From NCBI GenBank assembly GCA_903772945.1, contig CAICTM010000010.1, positions 62,001-126,000 of the forward strand: a stretch of 64,000 nt of DNA, given 5' to 3'. Under the pieces are notes generated by a model. The model worked only from the letters and a program-made list of their open reading frames with translations. It ran no database searches and was not told where the DNA came from. The position numbers and the translations under genes are program-made. This DNA is from Seminavis robusta. Its lineage: Eukaryota > Bacillariophyta > Bacillariophyceae > Naviculales > Naviculaceae. Below, in pieces: positions 1 to 12,400 of this stretch (position 1 is its first letter; each line of letters opens with the position of its first letter).

Positions 1-1
1 A

Positions 2-763
2 GTCTGGTTGATGGTGTACATAATCATCCCAACGTTGTTGCTAGAGATGTGGTCCTTTGAAACTGCTGCAGCCTTGTACAAGAAAAACGCTCGCTTGTAC
101 AAAACTGCTTTTGCGCTCAATTTTTTCAACCATTTCGGGTTGGGTGCTATCTGCTACGCTTTTACCATTACATTCTTTGCCAAGAATGTGCCTCACCCCG
201 TACTAGCTAGTACTGATTCTACTGACAGCACCATGCTGCTCTTGGCTAGTTACTATCTAACCATTGCTGGACAGGTATTGACTCTGATGATTGTTCATTC
301 TCTGTGTTTTTATACCGTGCACAGAATCTTTCATACCTATCCCAAACTCTACAAATGGCACAAATTCCACCACTTGTTCAACACTCACGTCCCACCCATT
401 ACTGCCAACGCCGTGTCCCCGGTAGAATATCTCATTGGATACCTGATACCCTTTCTCATCAGCATGACACTGTTCCAGCACTGCGAACTGGCTCTTTGGA
501 TTGCCATTCAAGTCGTGAGTATCTTCAACATTGCCATGCACACCCCCAAGCTGGAACGTTACTATGACAAGATACTGCCCTCATGGATGGTTGGGACGGG
601 AGATCATTTGGAGCATCACAAGAGACTGAACTGTCACTACGCAGCCCCCACCCTTGACCTGGACTATCTGGTGGAAGTGATTGGTGAAGAAGTGCACGGA
701 CTTTTGCACGGAACCAGTGTTTCGGATTTCAAAAAGAAGCAAGACGATGAAGTTTCAAGATAG
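2..763 (+). CDS. Fatty acid hydroxylase / sterol desaturase superfamily membrane protein, 5' end outside window
   Basis: The reading frame is open to the left edge, so the N-terminus is missing; the first in-window ATG is at 11. The readable part is about 250 residues. Counting from the TTG codon at 8 it has three histidine clusters, H105-RIF-H109 (HX3H), H118-KF-HH (HX2HH) and H200-LE-HH (HX2HH). These spacings are typical of the di-iron fatty acid hydroxylase/C4-sterol oxidase superfamily. Hydrophobic segments lie around residues 1-12, 35-57, 77-103 and 140-177, consistent with an ER integral membrane enzyme. Family members use O2 and electrons from cytochrome b5 to hydroxylate or desaturate lipids; the substrate cannot be read here. 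The C-terminus is short and charged (KKKQDDEVSR), not a clear KKxx signal. The stop is TAG at 761-763. The superfamily call is firm, the exact reaction is not. Confidence 0.85.
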   Translation, partial: VWLMVYIIIPTLLLEMWSFETAAALYKKNARLYKTAFALNFFNHFGLGAICYAFTITFFAKNVPHPVLASTDSTDSTMLLLASYYLTIAGQVLTLMIVHSLCFYTVHRIFHTYPKLYKWHKFHHLFNTHVPPITANAVSPVEYLIGYLIPFLISMTLFQHCELALWIAIQVVSIFNIAMHTPKLERYYDKILPSWMVGTGDHLEHHKRLNCHYAAPTLDLDYLVEVIGEEVHGLLHGTSVSDFKKKQDDEVSR

Positions 764-1786
764 ATATAAGCGAAACGCTGTGCGTGCCCCTGGAGGAATG
801 GGTCAACAAGGGTGCTGGGTCGATCGATTGCCTCTGGCTGCATTATTGGCGTGTCTTGGGCTTTTAGTTACAAAAAAAAGATATCAGATGAGCAAGACGC
901 CCGAGCGAGAGAAGCAGAGCTACGAGCGCTTGTCTCATTTGACGAGGTATGCAATCGGGAAACAGCAGACGAAAGAAGATCTGTGCAAGTTAGTTAGTAC
1001 TTGTAACTCTACTCTAGCAACGGCTGAGTTTGCAATGGGATGATTGGCTATGCTATGCGTGCAATCAAGTTCTATTAGTTCTTCAGCCAGTTAGCCAGCC
1101 AATGAAGCATGCCAGGACAGACCATGAATGTGGATCAGGCAGGGAGGTCGCTTCATTTCGAACTTGCTTGGCTGCCTCTCCATGCAGCGTGGGATGCAGG
1201 GAATGCTTCTAAGTGGCCCCTTCTGTGACTTCTTGATGATGCCAAGCAGAGGGACGTGCGCGAGTAGCACGTCACAGCCTAAGAGAGTCCGTGCTTTCAT
1301 TCTGCACCCAACCAAGCAAAGGGAAACAAATGAAGCTTCGCAATGCTGTTGCTAGCTGCTGCACCCCATGCCAAGATAACAACCGCACGGCCTGGATGGC
1401 TGCTCTTTATAGGCGCTGTTGTGGTCTTTTCGGTTGTGAAGGATCCTGGCATCAAGCAGCCCCCCCAACAGGATGTATGTGGGGACTTGCGAGGATTCAC
1501 TCCTCGCCAATACGTTCGTACTATCAGGGCCATCCTGATACCCTTCTTCGCAAGGAGGATAGTCACTAGTAAGTTTGTCCCTCAAGATCCCTGAAGGAAA
1601 AGCTACTGTGCGGTAAACTAAGCAAGGTAGATAGATGTACATGAAAGGTTTATCTTTAGTTCAGTTTAATGATTGATTGTTCCGTCAAGTCTTTGAATAG
1701 TTTAGTTTAGTCAGTTCATCTTATTTTATTAAGCTTTGTACAGTGATGGTATGTTCAGTTTTTTATTCTTTATTCAAGGTTTAGGT
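764..1786. other. Intergenic stretch, no supported gene
   Basis: This stretch holds the 3' flank of the hydroxylase gene. Short open frames on both strands overlap each other and show no domain, consistent start context or coding composition. A T-rich tract lies near 1650-1760. Confidence 0.5.
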
Positions 1787-2248
1787 TTATGCTGCTCGTG
1801 CTCTTGGCACAGAGTTGCTAGTACATGCAGTAGATGAAGAGTGGTTTGAGGAGTGCTTTGCCAAGATAGCTGCAGATGTCATGGAGGACGCTGTGGCTGC
1901 CTGCTGTGCCTTGCTGACACAGAAGGAAGGCGTTCGACTGGGACGGCAAGGACGGGCATCTTTTCCTTTTCGGCTTGTTTGGCAGTTGCTGTTCTTGTTG
2001 GCACCTCGAATGGGGCGGCTGGGGGGATCAGTGCTTCGTCGTCTTTGGCAAGAGGATTGCTCTTCCCAGCGGCAGCAAGACAAATCGCATCGGACTGAAT
2101 CGGATGATTGCTCTTGTGCTGCTTGCAAGTGGCTGCTTTGACTGTGGCTCAGGCAGCTGACATCTTGCATAACGGTACTCTGCTCTGAAACCACAACAGT
2201 TCCAGTAGACTGGTAGCAAGGGATGAAGATGTATTCTGGGATGGTCAT
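1787..2248 (-). CDS. Short disordered protein with IPxxIxIP, RW and PxxPxR motifs (family member 1)
   Basis: An intact 153-residue frame starts at the ATG at 2248. I do not recognise a named family. The protein is Ser/Cys/Gln/Arg-rich, low in hydrophobic residues, and probably disordered. It shares an ordered motif set with four other proteins in this window: N-terminal IPEYIFIP (residues 3-10), an R-W pair (60-61), then two PxxPxR motifs, PSRPIR (76-81) and PCRPSR (100-105). It is the most divergent member: the R-W core lacks the leucine and the following Ser/Thr seen in the others, and its C-terminal tail is Ala/Ser-rich. No signal peptide or membrane segment is evident. PxxPx[RK] is the class II SH3-ligand consensus, so a scaffold or docking role is possible, but that is inference. 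The reality of the gene rests mainly on motif sharing. Confidence 0.6.
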   Translation of the reverse strand: MTIPEYIFIPCYQSTGTVVVSEQSTVMQDVSCLSHSQSSHLQAAQEQSSDSVRCDLSCCRWEEQSSCQRRRSTDPPSRPIRGANKNSNCQTSRKGKDARPCRPSRTPSFCVSKAQQAATASSMTSAAILAKHSSNHSSSTACTSNSVPRARAA

Positions 2249-5108
2249 GGTGGCTGATGGCTGATAGAATATAGAATAGATAGGTAAGCTAAGGTGCTTG
2301 GTTGCTAGCTTGGATCTTGGATCGCTTTTTGAAATTGTGAGGAGTGAGCTTACTACTAGCTAGAGCCAAAGCGGTTGCTGCGGTCGAGTGAATGCTATGA
2401 ACCGAACTACCAAATCAGCAAATCGGAGGCCCAAACTCTGAGTCTTTTATAAGAAAGATAGCCCATGCAGTTCTCTAACGATGGTCAAAAACACAGCCAT
2501 TGACTCAGCTAATACATGTACATAATGCCAATAAAAACCAACCAGACAAGGTTTGGATGTTTGGATGGGACTCTCAGACGAAAGCATCCGTTCCAGTGAC
2601 TACCTTCCTAGAGCCTACCACAAGCCTACAGTATTTCTATAGTCAACGAAACACGCTCAGAACCTTTCGAACGTCGTTATTCAGACGCAGGTAGCTGTTA
2701 TGACACTTCATTTTTCCAGACCTGTCTCATACTACCAGGTTTCCTACATACGTCCCAATCCCAGCAACCACTGACCCCCTTTAACAGGCACATGAACCCC
2801 TGTCAAGGCCACATAATGCTCGTACTCAAGCTTACGGAGCCTCAGAACTGTCACTAATAGGAACGATACTTACCCTTACACGTAAGTTAGTTAGCTGACT
2901 TTGCCCTAAAGCGGCCGAAAAGGTGCTATTGAGGACATTTCATTTAGCATTACTATGAAGAAAACAGTGCCTATATTTGGAGCACCCAAAACACCAAAAG
3001 CGCCAGAAACTCTTCCATTAGCAGCGGAATCGACAAAGATTGTCCTGGAGAGGTTTTGAGGGGTATATCAGAATTAACCGATTAGAGTCCCGTTGACCAC
3101 TAGGCCCGCCAGATCCCAGAAGGTGATATTCACTTTGAACAAAACAGTGGACGAGGAGTTGTTTGAAACGCAGCTGAACTCTCAATTTCTGCAGCTGTTT
3201 CTACTATTGGCAACGAGACCAATTCAGGTGAACGATAAAGCGCCTAATCAGTCCCGGTAATGGACACATTCCTGAGGCTTCCCTGTAAAAAACCAAAAAA
3301 GCGATACAACCTACTAGTACCTTGTCTACTGTAGTACTCACCTTTTTGTACTAGTCTACGTATCGTACTGTCAACACAAGGCTGAAGGACCCCATCAAAG
3401 CAGCTGTTAGCACGAAGCATGACTGATAAAACGTCTTCCCTGCGCTGGTGAGTCATGGTGTGAAGTCTTCCCTTGGCTGGTGACAAAACTTCTTTTTTCT
3501 GAATCAGCGGCTGCCACCTACCTTTGATCCAGCGGAACACAACCCTCCACAGAAATAGACGGTTGTTCTCCCAGTTCCCATGCTTTAGATGGGCACTGAA
3601 GATCTGTCCAGTTCACAGCAATGTCAATGTATATCTTTAGGTGATCATCACAAGAAGCGTGAACTATTCACTTTCTGATGCGAATGCCTGCTTTGACACT
3701 TGTTGGTGTCTATTAGGAAGAGGACCCCGGTATCAGCCACTGGCCGCTGGCGTCAGGGGAACACTCAGGGAAGGGTAGGGTCATCAATTTTGGTTGTTTT
3801 ATGTCTGCGGTCCACCTGGTTTCGCAAAAGGAGATTTCAAAAGATCTTTTTACATTCTTGCCGACACTCGAAAGCCCAGCAAAAAGACCAGCAAAAAAGG
3901 TGAACTTTGCCGGTTTTTTTTGTTTGTACCAAGATCTACCTATTTCTATTTAGGTTGGACAAAGCAGCTACAAAGCAATCTGTCCCAGCACTAATACCCC
4001 TCCTTTCTAAGAGAATTCGGGGTTATTAATAGTTCGCAAAGGTGGTTTTGAACTTCTTCCTTTCTCATTTTGAAATCTACCAGAGATACAGGAAACTAAT
4101 GTGGGAGAGACCATCTTCAGGTTCTAGCAGCAATCAATTATTCCAGCTGTACCGGTACAAGTGATCTTACGGCTTTTGTACTATTGATAAGAAGCAGAAC
4201 CCTCGTCAGTTTTGTTGGGGTCTTTGCCTGCCTTAGGTCTGCCTTCGAGGTCTTACGGTACAGGTTTGGAACGGCTTTTACGCTACTAGCTAGCGGATCT
4301 CTGGCGGTCTTTGGAGGTCTTTGCGGTCTTTCAAAAAACTGCACACGCTAATGGACGCTATGCGGTAAGACTTGGGTTCAGCTGGGCCATTCCAGTTGAT
4401 TTCACCTGCTAACGTGGCAGGTTGGGTGACGCTCTCTTGGACTTTGGAGCTCTTTGACAAGATTCAGAGTGTATTTTGTCGGATGTAGGACAGTTCCTTG
4501 CTGTAGTAGTACAAATTGACACTGTAAAGAGCGACAAAGTCGGTTGTCGTCTGAATCATATTGTACTAAAACGTGGCAGTAGGCATTCTCTGTAGCTGGC
4601 AGGAAGGCTAAGTCTGTCTCCCCGGTTTTTGGTGCAAATTTGTCAGTTCTACCTGATGTGTCTGTAGAAATCATCGTGAATGGGTACAAGGGTGAAAGGT
4701 CACGCCTCGCGATGGCGTCTAAAATCCTACTGTACCACACAAGATTTCTACGTGAGGCACGCACCTCCCAGGATTCTGTTAGATCGATCTACCGCGTACT
4801 AGCTACTAGCTAGTTAGCTAGTAGATGTATGTACATGTATGTATGCAGTTTAGGGCGTTGGATCTTTTGGAAGGTTGTCCGATGAACTTTGGAAGCTTTT
4901 GAGGAGAGAGGATCCAGACAGTCTCACAATTTCCAAAAGCTGAAAAGCAAAAGCAACCCACTACTAACACCCATCAATCAAACCAACCCAACCCCCACAA
5001 ACTCTCAATTTGATCATCCTCAGAACCTCTTCAACTCCTTTCAAGCCTTCACATACCTTCAAATACCTTAAGTTAAGTAAAGCCAAGCTAAGTATAAACC
5101 AAGCCAAG
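2249..5108. other. Intergenic stretch with scattered coding-like fragments, probably decayed
   Basis: No intact gene is supported. Short plus-strand pieces read like protein: about 2500-2694, 2955-3059 (a 34-residue frame starting MKKTVPIFG) and 3119-3255 (frame with LNKTVDEELFETQ). They are separated by stops and frame changes without convincing splice sites. A 120-residue minus-strand open frame lies at 4402-4764. These may be remains of an old gene. The sequence just before 5109 is the A/C-rich leader of the DUF6824 gene. Confidence 0.4.
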
Positions 5109-6050
5109 ATGAGTACCTCCTTCAGTGTCAGCGCCTACAGCCACATGAGCTCCGCCTTTGACAACGTGTCTCCCATGAGCGTGATCATTGGAAGAGGCCG
5201 CAAGATCCGTGAGCATCCTGGCAACCAGCGCTTCTACGCCCTTGTTCGTTCCTGCCTGGAAGCTTACGCCACTGCTCCTACCAAGACCAAGAAGAGTCTG
5301 ATCATCCTCAAGATCCTCAATGACGTTCGCTCTGCTTGCAACAACGAAGCCAACTTTGTCAAGCTGGACACCAACACGGGAGAGTACTACCCAGTCGAAG
5401 AGTCCGCCGCTCGAATCACCATTGCTCAGGCGCTCAGGGATTCTCTCAATGAACACTACAAGAGCTCCAAGCAGCACAAACAGCGTCGTCGTCTCATTCA
5501 GAAGAGAGCTACTGCTTTCTCTGCTGCTGCTGCCAAGAACACCTGGAACTCATCAAGCAACTCCAGCATCAGCAGTGCCAGCAGCACCACTTCCTCCTGC
5601 ACTCATACTGGCAATACCAACATGATGGATGCCATGAGCATGAACTTGAACTTGAACCTGAACTCTGTTCTCCAAGACATTCAGCCTTTGGCCATGGCAA
5701 GACCCACCCTCGCTCTCACCCGTCAAGTCTCCAATGGAAGTTCCAACAGTGCTGCTTCTTCCAACAACTCTGCCAAGATGAGCAGTCTGCGCAGCATTCT
5801 CGATCAAGCGGTGGGAATCTCCAAGAACCACCATGTTGCTGTTACCGGTACTACACAAGAACAAGAAGAAACCGTCATGGATGACGTTTTCAGCTCGCTC
5901 TTCAAGGCTTTCGGACCTTCTTCCAATGCCAATGTCAACCCATTCGAGCCTACTCCCATTGCTGAACAACAGCAGACAGCATTGTTCAGTGACAATGCTT
6001 CTTATGGAAGCATCGAACAAGACTGGGAACCATTTCCTATCCGCTTGTAA
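5109..6050 (+). CDS. DUF6824-domain protein, putative nuclear regulator
   Basis: Single exon, 313 residues. I chose the ATG at 5109 because it follows a leader of AAG/CCAAG repeats and starts just before the domain; an in-frame ATG at 5010 would add 33 unconserved residues. Residues about 24-115 match the DUF6824 pattern common in diatoms: a start like VIIGRGRKIREHPGNQRF, a middle with NFVKLDTNTGEYYPVEE, and an end like AARITIAQALRDSLNEHY. It is followed by a basic stretch (KQHKQRRRLIQKR, about 121-133), a likely nuclear localisation signal. The remaining 180 residues are Ser/Asn/Thr/Ala-rich low complexity. The family's function is not established to my knowledge; a DNA- or chromatin-associated role is inferred from the basic patch and disordered tail. 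Codon use is strongly C-ending in the domain, suggesting decent expression. Confidence 0.85.
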   Translation: MSTSFSVSAYSHMSSAFDNVSPMSVIIGRGRKIREHPGNQRFYALVRSCLEAYATAPTKTKKSLIILKILNDVRSACNNEANFVKLDTNTGEYYPVEESAARITIAQALRDSLNEHYKSSKQHKQRRRLIQKRATAFSAAAAKNTWNSSSNSSISSASSTTSSCTHTGNTNMMDAMSMNLNLNLNSVLQDIQPLAMARPTLALTRQVSNGSSNSAASSNNSAKMSSLRSILDQAVGISKNHHVAVTGTTQEQEETVMDDVFSSLFKAFGPSSNANVNPFEPTPIAEQQQTALFSDNASYGSIEQDWEPFPIRL

Positions 6051-9000
6051 ACAGCCCTTCCACTTCCTTCAGACTCCTCTTGTTCACAACTATTTTACTT
6101 CTTTTGTACAATCACTGCTTTCTTCCAGCTTCCTGCTCCTCCTGAACATGTAACTGTACAAACAAACGCAGAAAGGCAGCAACACGAACAAACACATCGC
6201 TGCAAAACCAAAACATACAATGATATTCACATAAACTACTCAAACTATAGACTCTTATCACTATTACTGTTACTACATCATTGTCTGGCATGGCCTGTAT
6301 GTCTAGCTAGCCACCGTACTAGAAACAGCAACGACCTGAACACGAAACCCAACCAAACCTCAGATCCAAAGGGACAGATCCACACTGCAGTCAAAAACAA
6401 CATCCCAAGCTCTCATGTTCTTCTTGCTTCCGCTGATGTCAGGTAGACATTGGCACCCAAACAACTTTAGTATTGGTTTCTTCTGCTTACTTCCTTTAGA
6501 AAACTAGACTGGCCTACCGGTACAAAGGACTTCGTGGCATGTCCTTTATTGGTAGCCACTTACCAAAATCCAAAGTATCATAATATTCCCAATGCTCCTA
6601 CATTCAAGTCCAAGTAAGATAAGCCTTGGCCTATTGGCGGCCTGGATGTATCCATCCAACAACAGCCTTCTTACTAACCCAAGAGCTGTCGCCCACTACT
6701 ACAGTCACAATATCTACTACAGCATGACAACATGACATCGCAGCTAGCTAGCTGACTAGAGAACCATGACTGCATTACGAATCTCTTGCTAGCTAGCTAC
6801 ACTAGTGTACTGTACTACCGTACTGAGTGGTAGCTACTGTGGCTAGCCAGCAACACAACCAGCAAGCACGCGATGGTGACTTCCTTGTTGCCAGAAACCT
6901 TCGTACACTCGGCCAAGTTGTGCCGTCTGAAAAAATCGGTACACCAAGGTACCGTTATTAGCTAGCTAGCCAATAGATAGGACAGCCTACAAATAGAGTT
7001 TTGAGCAGCAGAGATCTTTTTCGCACTGGGGTAGCTGGAACCTTTTACGGGACTGGCGGCAGTAGTTGATCTCCACAGTAAAGACAAAAACCGGGAGTGG
7101 GTATGGAAAGCCTACTAAAGATTGTACTCTTACATCTTATAGTTGTCGAGAGTCCTTACATCCTTTTCACTCCCAGAACACCATTGCATGTCCGAACGGA
7201 GAAGTGTAGCCCGTTCATGGTTGCTCCAAAAGCCAGCGAAAGGCGAATCATTCCGGTGAAGTTTGGTGGAACTTCGTAAGAAGGGCTCCGGGTACCGGTA
7301 CCGTACCAGGAGGAGGGGGTGGGTGTGGTCTGTCTCAGCAGGTGAAAACTACACCTCGCCGGGATTGATAAGCTGGCAACAACCAGAAACCAAGGGGCAT
7401 CAATTTGCTATGGTCGGTTGCCAATTCCACCAATAATATATTATAGCTAGGGGACGGGAATTTTCAGCGGCACCATACTACTCCAGATACCGGCAGCAAG
7501 CAACGTGGGCTCGTCGGTGCTTCAGAGCTTTTGATTTGTCCAACAAACAGGGAAGCTCCTCGTTCAGGAGGTCTTGACTGTCTCAACCAGAGTGAGGCAG
7601 TGGCACCACGCACAACAGACATCCTCACATTCACCCCTTGTGGGTCCATGTCCTGGACCCTCACTCCTGCCGAAACCGTATTGCCTGACCATCACTTTGT
7701 TTCAGGTATCAGGTCAGGCGACAAAATCGTCTACTCAGTATTGAGAAGGCCCAGCTTGACAGAACCGGATCTTGTAACAAGATATTAGTTTTATAAGTCT
7801 AGACCCCTTGGCCATCCGGGCCATCAACTCGTCAACAGTCAAGATCAGAAACAACAAAAGTCAACAGTCGAGCCATGCATCATGCCGGGACAAGTCGCTC
7901 ACTTTTGACTTGTTCTCGATTGATGAAGCAGTCAAGCAAACATCCAAGCAGGCTTTCCCCCAGCTTTCAGCAACCGAAGGGCTTCAATGCCAAGCTGGAT
8001 TGCATAGCTCCGACTTCTCACCTTGCCCGCGGCAGCAGCGAGTTGCTTCTGCCTGACAACTTCTTGAAAGGAAGAAATCTCCTGCCTCCGGGCTCGATGG
8101 ATCCCTTAGCTACTGTTGCACCCTGGCAACAAGGCGAGAACCTGCGGACGAAATATCCGGGCCACCACTCGCTCAGCTCTCTGCAACTCCTCGCATCCGG
8201 ATCTACGGTTATGCGGTCTCCGTCGCCGTTTTTGCTAGTCTTGGTTGCCGCCATCTGAGGATAGCTGGTCGTGATGACCACGACGAATTCGCCCTCGAGC
8301 TTGTCTTGGCACGAGGTCTTTTGGTTGGCTTTCGCTGCCTGCTCGGGTTGATCCATAAGACGTACGTTGATATGGGAATCCTGGCTGCCCCTTGCCCTGG
8401 TCAGTTGCTTGCTTGTGCGTCGCTCCTGGCTCCTGGGAGTTCCGCCAAGTGTCGTCCGATGGGCTCTCGGGGCTGCTGATGTATTCGCTCCCCAGTCTGT
8501 ATGACATGGCTATTGGCCGGAGTTGCCTCCATCCCTCGTGTCAGACCATTTGCAGTCGTAATACATGGAGGGCTTGCCCAGGTGCCGCCATGACGAGGAG
8601 GACGGTTCGAAACCCTTGATACCCGAGCAACTCTCAGCTCTTTGTCGTCCTCCTCGTCAGACTTGTTGCTGGTTGGATCATCCATGGTGCCCCTTCGATC
8701 TCGTCAAGCTCCCATCGAGAAGTCTTTGTCATGGTCAGCAGGAACCTACGTACTGGTACGGTAGCGCAGCACCATGAACACCCGACCTATATTAGATCTG
8801 GAACTACAATCGTGGTCCTGCATTTCAACCCGAAGCCATGACACCTGGCCTACTCCCGGACCCGCTGCAGTATCTACCGTTACGTAGCCCAAGTCCAGGA
8901 ACCATGTCTAGTCCCATTGCCGGCTGTTGGTTCTCTATGGGGTGCCCGCTTACAACTTCGCGCATGCCGAATAAGACAAATGGATAAGACATCAAATCCT

Positions 9001-9492
9001 TTATCTAATTTGATCGCTCTCTAAATCCGTCCTAGTTAGAGTCGTACAATAGGAAAGTCCGCGAGTAAGGATAGTAACGCCTTTAACCTTCTTCAAGTTT
9101 TGTATTTAGATAAATCCGGCCGTCCCATCGCCTTCCACTCTTCTAATCGAATCGAATCCACTCCGGAAGCACAGCCGATTGGAACCAACCGGATTGCTTT
9201 CGATCGATACCAGCACGGCGCCGAATGAGTGCAGCCACAGTCGATCAGCATTGCTTGTGTTATCGACACTGTTGTCTGTTGCTTGGGCGTGTTGTCTCTT
9301 CATCTGCTTGTGTGGGTTGCCCAAGGGTTGTTAGTAGAACAGACTCATGACAATGCGCACTCTGAATTTTGGAAAACCGGTGTTCCTACCCTCGAAAATC
9401 CAACAGATCCGTTGCTGCTGGTTTGAATTGTTGACGATGATGATGCTTTGTCCTTCCAAGCCAATCCTCTTCTCTGCACTGTCTGATCGACC
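6051..9492. other. Long intergenic stretch, no supported gene
   Basis: 6051-7000 is A/C-rich 3' flank followed by CTAGCTAGC and GGTACC words. At 7800-8760 several overlapping open frames exist on both strands (for example minus 8018-8356 and 8401-8685). The minus-strand peptides are Arg/Ser/Pro-rich with no domain I know, and frames conflict, so I make no call. 8940-9490 is the 5' flank of the transposase gene; I could not find a terminal inverted repeat in it by eye. Confidence 0.4.
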
Positions 9493-12400
9493 ATGTCGAA
9501 CTCCTTGCTTTATCTTCGTCAGCCTCCGATGGCTCCGATGGCTCCCATGGCTCCCATGGCTCCCAGGCCTCCAGGAGTGCCAATTGTTCCTCCGCGGCAG
9601 CAGGAAACAACAACAAGAAAACGTGCATCTTCCAAAAAGACAAAGCGAACAAGCCAAGAGTGGCGACAGGAATTGTTGGCAATCTATGCAGATATTCTCC
9701 GTGTTCGATCCACGGGCGAAAAGCTATCTCTTCGAGCATTTTGCATGAAGCAACCAAATGAAAATGATTCGAATCGATACAAACGGATTGCTGCCATTTG
9801 GAGTGAGCTCCATTTGGAGGATTTCCTTTCCAAGAAAACACCAGCAACTGATCCACTTCTACTTGAAACAGTCAACAAACGTTTTCCAATTGTCATCGAG
9901 GAGTCTGCAGTGGCAGTTGTGACGAAACGAAAGAACGAGATGCGGTCGCCGGAAGAATGGCGTACCTTGCTTTTGAACGTCTACATTTTCCTTTTGAGTG
10001 CCAAGGCGTCAAACAGGAAGGAGAGTATTCGATCCTACTGTGTGAATGTTCTGAAAGAAGAGCAAGGGTATAGGAGAATTGCAGAAATTTGGAAGGAGCT
10101 GCAATTGGATTCGCTCCTAGCAAGTGATGTGACATCTATGGACGAACGTCTCACAAGCATTCTCATCCAACGATTCCCACTGCATGACAGCTCCACAACC
10201 GGGGTTGCCAAGCGAGATTTACGTCCCCAGTCCAATTCATATTTTGACGCAGGCGAAGAAGCAACGCTCTGTGAGATTGTTGCTGGCTGTGCGAGGGCAG
10301 GATTTCCGCTCGAAAAGGCCGATCTGAAAACTCTCGCTGAACAATATCTCATTGCTGATGGAATCAGAGGAGGAATCAATAGCACAGGAAGGATGAGTAT
10401 GGACACAGTGGAACGCCTTTACAAGGAGGGACAACTGCTGGCCAAATCGAATGTCAATCCAATCGACCCAAAGAGAGCAGCACAGGCTGACAAGCAAGTT
10501 CTGAATGCATTCTATCACCAAGTTGATGCGTTTGTGAAGATTGCACATGAGTTGAATCCCACTGTTTGGCCAGACGAAAAGTATGCAAATATCCCACCTA
10601 CTAGGATTTACAACACTGACGAACAAGGACCCAATCCAACACATCTACGCAATCCTGTGCTTATTCCAAAGGATATGTTGGAGCGCTCTCGTCTCTTTCA
10701 AAACACGAGGGAAGGTGATGGAAAGATGGCATTTCATTACAGCGTGGCCAACATTGTGAGAGCTGATGGAGTCCAGTGTCATCCACACGAGTCGATAGAA
10801 GGAGCACCAGCACCATACGTCCTCATCTCAGATGCCTCAGGTAGCAACGACCTTGACAACATGGATAAGGCCGATCGTGACAAGATCCTTGCAAACCAAA
10901 GTGAATCTGATGAAATTACGCTCAATCCAAGCGTTCTAGATGGCTGGTTTGATGATTATCAAGTCGGAAGAAATGACAAGGAAGTTAACAAATATGGCTT
11001 TCAAGTGCGGACAACACCAACTGGAAGCATGCTGAAGCGAACGTTCTTTGACTTCATGCTACATTTCATTCGGCACCTTCCACACGACCAAGGTCCAAAC
11101 GGTGTTGGCGTGGTCCTTTTTCTTGACTGGCATTGCTCTCGTGAGTGCCCTCAGTCGCTGTTGACAGCTTTTTTTGTATACAATGTGATGCTCTTTGTGT
11201 TGCCGTCCAAGACTTCCATCTGGGCCCAACCATGCGATAATGGAAAGAACGAGCTCACGGCAAAGGATATTGCAACGGCTGCTCACAGTCTTGGCCTGTT
11301 CACTGGCTCAACTCTTGATCATCTTGAAGCAAACAAGATCTTTCGCCAAGGTCTGGAAAAGAATTGCCTTGATCAAAACGATGAGTTGCGTCGGACGGGA
11401 AGCAATGCAGTTGTTAGCTCATTCAAAAAGACTGGGTTGTATCCGATGGATTACGACAATGAAGGATGGAAATCAGCCATTCAAAACTTTGGAAAGCTGA
11501 ATGAACTCTTGCGAGAGCAAAGAAGAGAAGCTGGAGAGCGACTGCCAGAGTTTTATTGGGTGGTTAAAGCAAAAGCTGTCGACCAGAGAGACCAGCTGAG
11601 CCAGCAAGAAGTAGATTCGATTAGAAGCTTCCTCCCAATCGACGACTTTCTTGTCAATTTTGGAGATGAAGATGATGGAGACGATGGATCCAATCCAGTG
11701 GAGTTGCCGCTCCTAATCCTTGCAGTTGCTATTGCTGAGCAGCTGCTTGGAAGCTGTACGCTGGATCCAACAAGAGACGTGAATGAAGCTCCAACTCCTC
11801 AAACTCGCTGCGAGACGGCAGCTTTGAAGCTTGTTGAGTTTATTGCCGTGACACCCGACAATCTTGTTGACACCGACTGCACTCTATCAAGCGCGGCAAT
11901 TGCCAAAGACAAGCTCAGGACAAAGCTATCATTGGTCAAATTTGGTCACTCGGTTGTGCTCCGAAAGAGGGATGGCAATGGGTCCTCTACTGTCAATCTG
12001 ACGAAGCAAAAACCAAACCAATTCATTATACTCGACAATGCAAAAAGAGAAAGTCGCAACTTCACAGTGATGAAAGTGTCTGATATTATGGAGCAATGCT
12101 ATGATGCTAATGACGATGATGCCTATGTGCTTACAAAGAAAGACAAACGGAAAGGACAAAAAAAAGCAAGGGTAGCACGAAAGAAAACCAACAACAAGCT
12201 TTACGAAGCCGCAATCGAAGAGGCTGACAGTCGCCGACTAAAGAGGAATATTGAGAGCATCACCAACAAGCTCGTGGCGAAGAGGCCGCGATTTGCACGG
12301 CAGCTGGCGATCCTTATGGAACAAGAGGAGCTTGAAATGGACGACCTCTACGCTGAGTTTGAAGACGTGGCAATGGAACCTTACACGGACGTGATTTCGG

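Noticed and set aside
8018-8685. Possible gag-like or other element-derived coding sequence on the minus strand
   Set aside because: No zinc knuckle, protease, integrase or polymerase motif anywhere near; frames overlap and conflict.
9100-9490. Terminal inverted repeat for the pogo-like gene
   Set aside because: Compared by eye with 13042-13213 and found no convincing inverse match, so no element ends are claimed.
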